Assembly (NCBI GenBank): GCA_037355855.1
Contig: CM074758.1
Location: forward strand, 9,211,001 to 9,275,000
Length of the DNA stretch: 64,000 nucleotides
Direction of reading: 5' to 3'
Source: Pseudo-nitzschia pungens
Lineage: Eukaryota; Bacillariophyta; Bacillariophyceae; Bacillariales; Bacillariaceae
Notes under the pieces: model-generated
Databases searched by the model: none
What the model was told of the DNA's origin: nothing
The model's input: the letters and a program-made list of their open reading frames with translations, nothing else
Part shown: piece after piece, positions 12,201 to 21,259 of the stretch
Position numbering within the stretch: position 1 is the first letter of the stretch
Layout of the letters: each line of letters begins with the position of its first letter
Position numbers and translations under genes: made by a program

Positions 12201-14689
12201 CCGTGTTCTCGCAGATAGTCCTTAAGGGCAGTGGTACATTGAGAGACTGTTTTCAATGGATGAAAGGACCATTTCTTGGACTTAACACCGGAGAAGAACT
12301 GCCCACCATTGTGGCCTTGACTTGTCTTCTCTGAGAAAAAGGTGTAATCTGTGGCAACGTCTTCATTCTGACGTTTGTAATGGAAAGCCTTGAAACGCTT
12401 CCTGTAGTGCTTCCGAGGAACATCCCTGTTTTCTTCTTCAATCTCCGTATAGAACTGTGTTGTATTCTCCAAAGTCTTCTTGACAACCCTCTCAGGGAGC
12501 ATCGCCATCCGTTTTCTTAATTCCAACACGGGGAGCTGCTCGAAACTGAATCTCTGAAAATTGCGCTTGCGCCTGAGCATTGGATATTCCCTAAGATCTG
12601 GTGGTGCAGGTGAATTCAACTCAAATAACTCGAGGGACTCCATGTCGCCTTCTGTTGGTTTTGTTAACTTGAAAAACACTTTCTCTTCGTCATGCCAAAA
12701 AGGAAGGAAGGTGTTCCCAATCTTGATTCCACAGTCTGGGTATTGAGGTTGAACTCCAACCCTCACACCATGGTCTCCCATGTCAATAGATGTTAACAAG
12801 GACTCACCCTCTGTGGTGTCCCGGTCTTCAGAAATGTACGTTGCATAGTGGACCAATAATAGAACTGGGTCCTCGCGTCCAGGAATAGTTGCTTTGGTTA
12901 CTGCGCTCACCACTGGGTGCCCATCCAACACGTCACTTGACATGAAAGGTCTCACTGCGGAGGTCAAACCTGTCTCTCCTCCAACCTTGGTCCATGCCTT
13001 CTCAGTCACTGTAGGTCTATTTCCCCCAGCACTATCCATGATTGCAATGTTCTCACCCTTGGAAATCTTCATGGGGAATCTTCGGGTTGTCTTGAGGATG
13101 GAATGTGCCTGCAACCTCTGGCTGCGACGTGGTGTTGATGTATTTGCTGAAACTGCTATCAACCTCTGGCTGCGGCGTGGCGTTGGTGTATTGGTTGAAA
13201 CTTCTGATGCCTGTTGTTTCTCGTGCTGAGCCTGCTCTTGCAAAGTCTGCATCTCCTCGTGTTCTTTCCCCTTTTCAATCATATGGAAACGCACAGCCTT
13301 CAGCGGGAGACTACCCAAAGGGAATAATTCGGACTCGTCGATGGATCCCAAGCTGAAATCGTCGTCGTCATCGGCAGGGGCGGTCGACTCATCGGGGGGC
13401 TCAGAAGCGGGAGCGGCTGGAGCGGGAGGTACTGGAGGTCCAGACGGCGGGGGTGGCAACTTGTCTGAATCCGAATCCTTATCCGGATCTGAATCCTGAG
13501 CTGGGTCAAGCAGTATACGGCGGACTCTGCGTTGCTTGCCGTTATTCGCCCCGCTATTCCCCTTGGATCGCACCCGCCGAGGAACGTCAACGTTACCCAT
13601 ACCGTCGTCCATGGGCTCGCCAATCTGTACACCAGCAAGAGGCTTGGGATATTCTTCGGGGGAAATCTTGTGTCGCACGGCTGTATTATATTCGAGAACA
13701 TAGACGCGTTCCTCCTGTTTGAGGCCCCGCCAAATCTCTGGTGGAATCCGAAGTATGCCAATAAGATTGGGGTGAAGAGTACTCGGAAGTGAAGTAGTTC
13801 CTTCGATGGACCCATCCACACGGCGGCGCTTGCTGGAAATTGGGTGGTGAGTAACTTCCTGTCGTCGCTTGGCTTCCCCCGCACGGAGGATCCCTTTTCG
13901 CATAGCCGCTTTTTCTCTGTTGCGGAGTTCCGTGACCATGTCTTGGATCGTGAGTTTGGATTTGTTTTGCTCCAGATAATTGATCGTGTAATCCAAGGAA
14001 GAGTCTTGGATATTTTGGATAAAGTGGCCTTTTGCTTCGGATTCGTGCATTCCGAACGTTGGAATTCGGTGGAGCTCGTAATAAATTAACTCAAAACGGT
14101 TGATATAATCCGAGATATTGCCGCCCTCGAAGAGTTTAATGTTCCGTAGTTTGATGCGAAGCATATCTGCGTGACTTTCCAGCTGGGATTCGTCATCGTA
14201 CCAATCCAGAAGGTTTCGCCATGCTCCGTGACCATCGTTGATGTCACGGTATTGGTTAATTTTGGAGTACGCGCTTCCATTGCAGGTCGCGGAGGCAAGT
14301 GTCGAGAACAGTACGTTGTTCCTGTTTGGGTCTTTGTCGGCTTCTCTCCTGCTGGTCATCACCTTTTGAAATCCTGTACCGTGAAGGACTCCTTCTGCTT
14401 CGGCTTTCCACTTGACCCAGTGCGATTCATTTCCGTCGAATGTCTTTACGTCTCCAACACGAAGTGATTGGAATCCGTCCCGTTCTTCTTTCTTTTCGAG
14501 AGCCTTCTTTAGTTCCTTGATTTCGTCCTTGAGGTCGTCTTCTTTGGTTGACCTATATCGTTGTCGTTGTTTGGGCGTTCGTGTTGGTGTAAACAACCAC
14601 TTGATTCCTCTGATAAGGAGTGATCGATCCCAATACGAGTCTCCGATGACTTCGTATGATTCATCGTCATCTTCGTGGTCCGACTGCAT
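9221..14689 (-). CDS. Gag-pol polyprotein of copia element A
   Basis: This single open frame of 1822 residues encodes the retrotransposon polyprotein. Gag occupies about residues 1-450. It has an acidic start and a coiled-coil-like stretch near 50-70, and no CCHC zinc knuckle is visible. A protease-like region follows, with the motif MDSAGG at 551-556 instead of the usual DSGA or DTGA. The integrase core shows D781, D839 and E875. The reverse transcriptase contains TADVGNAF (D1385) and HVDDL (1470-1474), a variant of YVDD. RNase H follows from about 1630, and the C terminus carries YADILTKPL. Length and domain order (gag-PR-IN-RT-RH) fit Ty1/copia. The stop lies about 120 bp from the 3' LTR. 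No frameshift is seen, so the element may be functional, although the protease motif is unusual. Confidence 0.93.
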   Translation of the reverse strand: MQSDHEDDDESYEVIGDSYWDRSLLIRGIKWLFTPTRTPKQRQRYRSTKEDDLKDEIKELKKALEKKEERDGFQSLRVGDVKTFDGNESHWVKWKAEAEGVLHGTGFQKVMTSRREADKDPNRNNVLFSTLASATCNGSAYSKINQYRDINDGHGAWRNLLDWYDDESQLESHADMLRIKLRNIKLFEGGNISDYINRFELIYYELHRIPTFGMHESEAKGHFIQNIQDSSLDYTINYLEQNKSKLTIQDMVTELRNREKAAMRKGILRAGEAKRRQEVTHHPISSKRRRVDGSIEGTTSLPSTLHPNLIGILRIPPEIWRGLKQEERVYVLEYNTAVRHKISPEEYPKPLAGVQIGEPMDDGMGNVDVPRRVRSKGNSGANNGKQRRVRRILLDPAQDSDPDKDSDSDKLPPPPSGPPVPPAPAAPASEPPDESTAPADDDDDFSLGSIDESELFPLGSLPLKAVRFHMIEKGKEHEEMQTLQEQAQHEKQQASEVSTNTPTPRRSQRLIAVSANTSTPRRSQRLQAHSILKTTRRFPMKISKGENIAIMDSAGGNRPTVTEKAWTKVGGETGLTSAVRPFMSSDVLDGHPVVSAVTKATIPGREDPVLLLVHYATYISEDRDTTEGESLLTSIDMGDHGVRVGVQPQYPDCGIKIGNTFLPFWHDEEKVFFKLTKPTEGDMESLELFELNSPAPPDLREYPMLRRKRNFQRFSFEQLPVLELRKRMAMLPERVVKKTLENTTQFYTEIEEENRDVPRKHYRKRFKAFHYKRQNEDVATDYTFFSEKTSQGHNGGQFFSGVKSKKWSFHPLKTVSQCTTALKDYLREHGAPDTMISDNAQAETGVKWSDTLRNARVLTRSRTSEAKHQHQNPAEPEWGRLSKMISNCLRMFKAPKSLAHWCAKWVCQVNNVCSRASLNWKTPSEVSNGWTPDISHLRFHFYEPIWYYQPQNKMPKDSLLKGRFLAFADSCGDAMTYYILTEPDTKKTKRQILMRSVVRTRRENIGTEKEILNDDPHSTKFELTVAEKERTRLESTDEVPILVSGEEFAADPKGMEYSTSSLETYLKSTFETKDVDEAVDSDQSPEDASEEEEEPAPDEEEALPKDLDCTNNAESHLDILESTDKNLTSEFRKILNHHWKEGMLIFKAQFVTDVGTVVMDIPLTVLQKDQPVACAKYIKMYIVENSSRRSSGPLGTWADSVLQENSNIVRRMRRVQPAHPVPNSNRVRRAKLPGNLQRAIRNPSKKKKRLLSRNQRLAAKKQREKFGIKIPNTYQQCVQFDLEAGNNKWQESIDKEMKNLERLKCFKFHDPDVEFPESEGWQEAKLKMIWDVKSEDRRYKSRLVAGGHLVDSSNVNTYSSQVDSLSVFLLFLIAQHQKLDLMTADVGNAFPTAPNQEKVWCWADEVFGKNKGCKVEIQRALYGLAGSSRAYMDFFADTLAGLGFRPSRADPDLWMRPEPEGEGYCYIATHVDDLIVVAKKPEDWISLIEQEFALRNIEQQPKYYLGTSVRQIKDGRILLNSGSYITEVLRKYEIKHGLTLHKNPVPMPAKCRPEEDTSEFLNTAEHKEFQHIIGLCQWVVLTGRIDIGYAVSSLSRFSASPRKNHLEMARYILGYLKKYKNKGLVIDPRPPRTTTTEEPQHMEDFTHQYKYYKEEMDPMFPIAKVKELQITIFCDSDHAHDLKTGRSITGLLAFVGSTPVYWKSKRQTSVHTSTFGAEFTALKDAVALAIRLRYHLRSMGVAVTKPADIYVDNKSVVLNSTNPASSLNKKSIALAYHFVRQHQAGKVISVNHIRSEDNYADILTKPLPQTTFHNLINEFMTK

Positions 14690-14813
14690 GTTGTTCTTGT
14701 TAAGTATCGATTAACGTAAATTGTTGTGTATCGATTAACGTAAATTGTTGTGTATCGATTAATGTAATTATCGATTAACGTAATTCGTATCGGATGGTAG
14801 AGTATTGCAAAAC

Positions 14814-14827
14814 TGCGACTGTTAATC
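14814..14827 (-). promoter_or_regulatory. Primer binding site of element A, tRNA-Asn anticodon arm
   Basis: The 14 bases directly inside the 5' LTR read TGCGACTGTTAATC on the + strand. This is the anticodon stem-loop of eukaryotic tRNA-Asn, with loop CTGTTAA and anticodon GTT. The element's own RNA is therefore complementary to nucleotides up to about 40 of that tRNA, not to its 3' end. This implies priming by a 5' tRNA half, as known for Drosophila copia with initiator Met tRNA. The tRNA assignment is from memory of the conserved arm. Confidence 0.7.
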
Positions 14828-15020
14828 AACAAGTTGTTTAACTGGAATTATGAGCTTAGTGTTTTATCTGACTAACCATGTGTTTTCTGTGTTAACACTT
14901 GGTTGTGCTGTGTGAACTGTGTATTAGCGATTGAGCGATAATCGCTTAACTCGCAGCTCTCACACGTTTGTATGTGTTTGTGTATATTGCATGGTCACGC
15001 GCGACTCCATGTGGTTGGAG

Positions 15021-17618
15021 TGTTAAAATGTAGCTGAAACAGGGTTTAAGCTGATAGGTCCTAAGGCAAGCTTGGAGATGTACAGCAGGAGCAGCAAACC
15101 GGTTGAGGTGCCGGTCTGTTCTATCGATAGTCTCGGATTCACCACTACGACCGAACGAATCGATCAGATCTATTCTAACTACCTCTTCTGGGCTCAGTCA
15201 GTTAGATCTTAGGCTTGTAGTTCTACAGAGGCTGCTGGAGGAGCAGGATGTAAGTATCAAGGTATTCAAATCAGAGTTAAACTAAAGATGTGAGGACAAC
15301 AACCTTGTCGGGAATTCGACGTTGCTGTCTTGTTAATTCTACTGAGTGGTTGCTGCTGCTGCTGCTTGTTTTCTTGTACTGTAAACTCAGTAGAAAATAT
15401 TTTGTTTTCTTTACGCGCAGTGTGTGAGCGTTCATATGTAATGTATGTAGGGTTAAGGGTTTGTCAAACGAAAACCGATTTTGGTTACAATTTAACACTC
15501 CCCATCTGTTCCTTGATTTTGCCATGTTCAATCTACCAACAGGGTATGATGTCATCAATCTTGAATGAAAAGATCACCGGTGTTGCCTTCATAGTTGAAG
15601 ATGGGTTTAATCAGGGAATAGACAGAATTGTGACTCCAATGTTTGGTGAGGATGTCAGCACAGTTGTCCTTACCAACAATGTGTTGCAGGTTGATGAAGC
15701 CTCGTGCAATCATGCCTCGAACATAGTGATATGTGAGGATATTGTGTCTCTTGTGGAGTCTTGCATAAGGAAATGAAGCGCTGAGTACTTGCTTTTCATT
15801 GTCTCCCCATCCAAATGATGTGTCTTTGACAGGGATACCCATGTATCGAAATGATTGGCGCAAGTCTACAATCTGTTCAATGCATGTCCTTGCTGCAACA
15901 AATTCAGCACCAAAAGTTGCAGTTTCCACAGTGGATTGTTTCTTGGAGAACCACATGATTGGTGTTTTGTTTGCAAAATGCAGAATGCCAGTGACAGCTT
16001 TCCCAGAGAGAATATCATGCATGAGATTTGCATCATAGAAATGGTTGAGGACAACAGGTTTGCCAAGTGGTGTTGGTGCATCAGTTGGCAGTTCTTCTTT
16101 GCATTCACCATACACACTGAGTGACCAATCGTGAGACTTGTTGTCAGAGGCAGAAACTGGGAGTTCTGGAGCTTGAGTGCGAAAGCGAATTTTGAATCCT
16201 TTGAACTTTGTTACATAACCGTAGATGCGTTTTGCACGTTCCAAGTGGCCTTGTCTTGGTTGAGTTCTGAAACTAGACATTGTCATCACAGCTGTTTGAA
16301 TATCAAAGCGCCCGATCGTGACAAGCCATTGGAGGGATCCAATCATGCTCTGGTATTTCTTGGTGTCTTCTTCATCAAGGAAGTCAGATGTGTCAAGTTC
16401 AGGATGGTCATTTTCTTCAAGTGGAGACTGTGCTCTTGTTTTAGGTGCGCATCCAAACATCTGCTGATAAGAGGTTTCAAGTTTGGAGATGAATTTGGAT
16501 GGATCCATACATAGGATCCCATGTTTGTCTCTTGTGAAACCACATCCAAGATGGAATTGCATGGGTCCTGAACCTTTGAGTTTGAAGTTGTAGGGTTCAG
16601 CTTGGAGGACTTCAAGAAATTGGTTTGGTTCTGACATGCATACACAAAGATCATCAACATAGGTTGCCACATATTCATAAACAGGCTCCCCATGTTTGTT
16701 AACGCCAGGACGCATGAAGATTTCAGCTTCATTCTTGGACCGTTCAAAACCTTGTTCAATGAGGCAGGCAGCGAGAAGGTCACCAAAACATTTCCCAGAA
16801 GATCGTAGGCCATAAAGAGCTTTGTGGATAAGCAGCATGTGACCTTTGAGTGGACCAAACTCTGGACCTGCTTTGATGCAGACCTTTTCAGAGGTTAGGG
16901 CTTCTAAATAGGCATTTCCAATGTCAGTGCCCCATGCATCAAGGGAGTTGAGTTCAGCTGCAAACAGGCACATGCGAAGGCCCCGGAGTGACACCACACC
17001 AGCATACACGCTGTCAAGTGGTACATCTGTGAGATTGCCATTGGCTACAAGTCTTGCCTTGTGACGTCCATCATGTTTGACGGCGAAGATCATGTGGACT
17101 TTGATTTGTTGATATCCAGAAGGAATGTTGGATGCTTCAAAGAGTCCATTGTCAATAAAGGTGTCATATTCATGGAGTTGTTGCATTTCAAGCTTGATGG
17201 CATCTTGCCATTTGGTGTTGCCATTCTTGATGTCCAGTTGGACAGCTTCTTCATGATTGTTGGGGACTTGGAATCCATATTGGTATTTGGGACTGGTGTT
17301 GAAGGATCTGAGTTTGGCTTGTTTGGTGAGGCGCTCCAATTGTTTGGTACGTTTGGCCAGTTTGACAATGCGCCGAAGTCGTTTCCAACCTCTGGTTTGT
17401 AAGAGGTGATGTGAGGACAACAACCTTGTCGGGAATTCGACGTTGCTGTCTTGTTAATTCTACTGAGTGGTTGCTGCTGCTGCTGCTTGTTTTCTTGTAC
17501 TGTAAACTCAGTAGAAAATATTTTGTTTTCTTTACGCGCAGTGTGTGAGCGTTCATATGTAATGTATGTAGGGTTAAGGGTTTGTCAAACGAAAACCGAT
17601 TTTGGTTACAATTTAACA
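15021..17618 (-). mobile_element. Deleted copia element E1 nested in the LTR of element A
   Basis: The element has termini TGTTAAAATG and CAATTTAACA and a 5-bp target duplication TGGAG at 15016-15020 and 17619-17623. The left (3') LTR is 15021-15497, 477 bp. The right (5') LTR is only a 211-bp fragment at 17408-17618, matching 15287-15497. Relative to its relative E2, everything from inside the 5' LTR through gag, protease, integrase and the start of RT is missing (more than 4.7 kb). The junction lies after AAGAGGT at 17401-17407. The remaining sequence looks essentially identical to E2 (54095-55555 and 58373-59298), so the two copies are young. This copy is non-autonomous. Confidence 0.92.
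15555..17423 (-). pseudogene. Truncated pol (RT-RNase H) of element E1
   Basis: A 622-residue frame remains of the polyprotein. The first five residues or so (from 17423) come from the LTR fragment across the deletion junction. The rest is the C-terminal third of the E2 polyprotein. RT motifs are present: TDIGNAYLEA around residue 168, ALYGLRSSGK, and YVDDL near residue 235. RNase H follows with HFYDANLMHD, TFGAEF and CADILTKHW near the end. Gag, protease and integrase are absent, so this cannot support its own mobility. It is open and undamaged otherwise. Confidence 0.9.
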
Positions 17619-17796
17619 TGGAGCTATGCTCGATACAACTATTACATGGTCGCGTGCAACTCCATGCACGTGGTTGGAGCATACTTTGTGCTCAATACAA
17701 CTCCACGTGTTACATGTGATTGGATACATGTACCTCAGTCGTGGAAGGAACAGATCTAGTGCTCAATACTACCACGACTGGGTTTCTGCGTTGTTA

Positions 17797-18188
17797 GCTG
17801 CGATTTGGATTTGAACCACTACAATACAAAGACAACCATCTCACCATTCTCTTTTTCCATACAATGTTCTATGTGCAGTATACCAGGACTAGGTGTCACT
17901 GAAATCCATCAGTAGATCAAAAGAAAAAAACTGTATTCCACTACCCACAAAGTTCCCAAGACATTATCCGACATCAGCCCTGGAACTTTCAATTGATCCG
18001 CATCAACACAAGCTTCAAAAAAAGCTTGCTCCTTCATCAGAAACGAACCAGATCACAACAACTCAAATCCATCAATTTAAGTGTGTTTTGCGTTCAAACA
18101 CCAACACTGGGTAAGATCTTACCTCTACCGGATAACTCATTGAGCTGCATTCCCGACTTGAACACAGATCCAGCCGCCTCCAACGACC
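17797..18188 (+). promoter_or_regulatory. Upstream block B of gene 1 (proximal part and 5' leader)
   Basis: This stretch continues the upstream block cut at 8734. It matches 49865-50250 ahead of gene 3 closely: CATCTCACCATTCTC, ACAGGACTAGGTGTCACTG-like sequence, CCACAAAGTTCCCAAG, and CATCAGCCCTGGAAC. The last 30 bases before the ATG are also alike (CACAGATCCA.CC...CAACGACCATGG versus CAACAACCATGG). It is probably core promoter and 5' UTR. Element A now separates it by 9 kb from the distal block. Confidence 0.6.
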
Positions 18189-20869
18189 ATGGTTCGCACT
18201 ATTCCGTTGGGCAATGACGTCAAAGGTGAAACGAAGGTCTCTGACCAGACCAAACAAGGTAATTCAAACACAACTGCAGGAAAGACTAAGGACAAGGATG
18301 ATGACAAGCTCAAAGATGACAAATCAGAATCCATCCTTTCGATCCCCAATCTGCAATACCTCCCAGGACCACCCTCATTGTCATCGATCCCATCAGACAA
18401 TGGCATGCCTCAGAAACTGAAAGGTTCCGCAAACGAAAACCCACTGTTGGAAGGAACCGAGTTGCTGTCTTGTGTGCCACTGATGCCCAACCAGGAGCCA
18501 GATCCAGTGGTTGTTCCAAAGCTCAAGAACTACACAGGCATACCAGTCACCACTGTCATGGTTGGATTTCTTGCTGGTTTTCTCTTTCTCAGTTTTTTCA
18601 CCATCTATTTCGGTGCTGGTTATTGTGATGAATACTGCAATTCCATGGTGAGATTGATTTTTGGATCGATCATTGCACTCATTGTCATTGTCAGAGAAGT
18701 CTGCTGTTGCGGGAGCAATGAAATTTCAACTGAAAGTGATGTGACCGGAGCTGTGGAGGAGCCTGATCCAAACAACCCAAATGATGGACATGATGCAAGC
18801 AATGAAGCCACTTGCATGAAGACAATGTGTTGTACAGCAGGATCTCTGTGTATCATGACGCTGGGAGTAGTTTATGTACTTGGTTGGACGTATTTTGCGT
18901 GGGATTGGTGGCATCTTCTTGTCATTGCATCAGTTGATATTTCAATCCTCATTGCTGCGATGGTCATTGCAAGAAAGAAATGGAAGAATGGCAGCAACTC
19001 AGGTACCAATCGAACCTGTTCTTGGAAGTTTCTATCCTTTGCTGTTTCCTTTTTCATTCTTTGTGTTGGAGAATCCATGGCTTTTTGTAGCCTTCAAGTT
19101 ATATACTTGCATATGGATTACTGGGAAAGTTATTCATATTGGAATATTTTCATTGTTCCCTTTGCAACACTCCTTGCATTCATGATAAGAGGGATCAAGC
19201 AACTCAGAGGGAAATTTGGCACTAATTTGCCCTTCATTTACAGCATAGATCTTTCCATGATGCTCATTGAAACTGGCATTGGTTTTGCATTGTTGGCTTA
19301 CACTGATGAAAATGAACATCTTTCCTTGCAGATATATGGCTGTTGCGCTGTTTCGATTCTACTAATTGTTTGGTTGTACAGTTCCACTGAAGCCAAGAAC
19401 AATCATACAGATGGCAAGGAAACCTGCTTTTCTGTCCATGAGAAGAAGAAATATTCATCTGATTCCTACTCATTTTTGATTCTCTATGGACCTGAGAGAT
19501 AACCCTGACTTGTTCTCTTTTGGTATGATGGTCTTCCTCTTCCAAGCAACTTTGTTTGTTCTGATGATACTGAGTGTGGTCTTTGATGAAATGAGAACAG
19601 CAGGTGAAGTGGATAATCCAGGACAATGACAGTCATTGGCTCACAGGTTTGTTTGCAAGTTTCATACCATCAAATGTTACAGACCTAGCTCGGTTGACGC
19701 AGATTGTAGCCCTCACTACTTACATGGTATTCGCAGATGCAAGTTTGATGGATATCTCATCAGCTGTAGAGATGCTCTGTCTTTTGGTCCAATCGAAAAA
19801 AGAAGATGATAGAGTTAGCAGGGGACGAATTGTTTTCTCCTGTATACTGAAGAGGCACACAAGGGCTGTTGGCAATCTTTGCAGTATTTCTGTTGGTGAT
19901 GACATCATCAGAAGTGACTGAGATCATCCTGAATTTCACTGCAGTAAGTAATTGGGATAAAAAAGGTTTCTTCTTTTGAACAGATGGCAGCCAAATCTAA
20001 CCGTCATATGCTGGCCTTGAATAAACAGGTATCCTTTATTTCTCATCTAGATGAAACTGCATTCAAGCTTGCTAAAATGGGAAAATATGGCTCAATGCTT
20101 AGAAGCAGCAGCAATGAGGATAGAACAGGAACCTCTTCCTAGATTTGCAAAACAAAAGCACAGACATATCAGATACAGAATCACTATTTCTACCATAAGT
20201 GCTGTTCTGTTTGGATTGATCATTTTCATCACTCATTCTCAAGAGAGTCCAAGTGTATGGGCGACAAGGGTTCTAAAAGTCCAATTTGAAGAGTCTTCTG
20301 ATCCATTTGAATACAGTGGATGTTATGCAATTGACAGTTACGCAAAATATTCGAAGCGATTCAGTTACAACCTTGTAGCTGATGAAACAAATCGGACGAA
20401 GTTTGCTTATTGCAAAAGTGACAGACGTTGGATTCTTTTCAGTCGTGGTTCTGATGTTGATCCATGCTCAGCTGGCCATTATGAACTTGCACACTCAGCG
20501 AAAACTGACTTTTTTGACATATCCATGTCCTTTGGTGAAGCGTGGTATTCCAAAACAAACGCTCCTCTTAATCTTATTTTTTCGGAGCTTGGGGAACATG
20601 AAGATCAATGTTCTGATTTTGGTAATGGCATTTGTGATGATGAATTAAACAAACCTAAATTCAAGTATGATGAAGGTGACTGCTGTGCTGTCACCTGCAG
20701 GCACTCTGGTTGTGGAGCGACTCTTGAATCTGCATTTGGTATCAGCATATCCTCAGGGTTTGGATACTATCCAAAATGCATTGATCCAAGTTTTGCGGCA
20801 GTGGACATACGACTTGATTCCATAAAAGGAGGCAAACAACAATTGGATGCAAATCTTACCCTTCGATGT

Positions 20870-20909
20870 GCGCATATGGAGTGGATCGTGTCACGGTTAC
20901 AATTTAATA
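20870..20909. mobile_element. 40-bp LTR terminal scrap inside exon 2 of gene 1
   Basis: The bases replace a 7-bp stretch (GATGATG) found in gene 3. They end TCACGGTTACAATTTAATA, matching the end of the 459-bp LTR of element NE (55995-56014 and 58348-58367). The first part, GCGCATATGGAGTGGATCG, is a diverged match to the LTR bases just before. The net change is 33 bp, or 11 codons, so the local frame stays open. Confidence 0.8.
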
Positions 20910-21259
20910 CCAAAGTTCTTTCAGTCCCTCTGAATGTCTCAATGGTTTTGAACACTGAAACACTTTTTGTACCAGATGGATCAAACTGCACAATAAGTTT
21001 GGAAGAAGAGGATATTGCTACTACTGATCATTCCTGGAACATTGAGTACACCATGTCTTACCTCTCTGACTCTATGGTCAAGAAAAACACAGAAAGCCCA
21101 TTCCATTTTCATGCAGGGAATATCTCCAGCAAAAGCAGTGATTTTTTCTCAGTGGGTACGTATTCCAACCACTTATCTATTGAGACGTGTTTGCATTGTG
21201 ATAATCTTCCTAATTGATTGTTCTTGGATACTTTATTTGATCATTCACCTTCATTGCAG

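Larger units (their letters stand above)
8735..17796 (-). mobile_element. Copia-type LTR retrotransposon A, complete, with nested E1
   Basis: LTRs of 365 bp lie at 8736-9100 and, split by a nested insertion, at 14828-15020 plus 17624-17795. The element begins TAACAAG and ends TTGTTA. A 5-bp target duplication, GCTGC, is present at 8730-8734 and 17797-17801. The paralogous DNA at about 49865 (TGTAGCTGCGAATCG) shows the uninterrupted site. The element reads on the - strand, so the right LTR is its 5' LTR. A polypurine tract abuts the left LTR at 9101-9108, and a primer site lies at 14814-14827. The two LTRs look identical or nearly so, which suggests recent insertion. It lies in the upstream region of gene 1. 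Confidence 0.93.
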
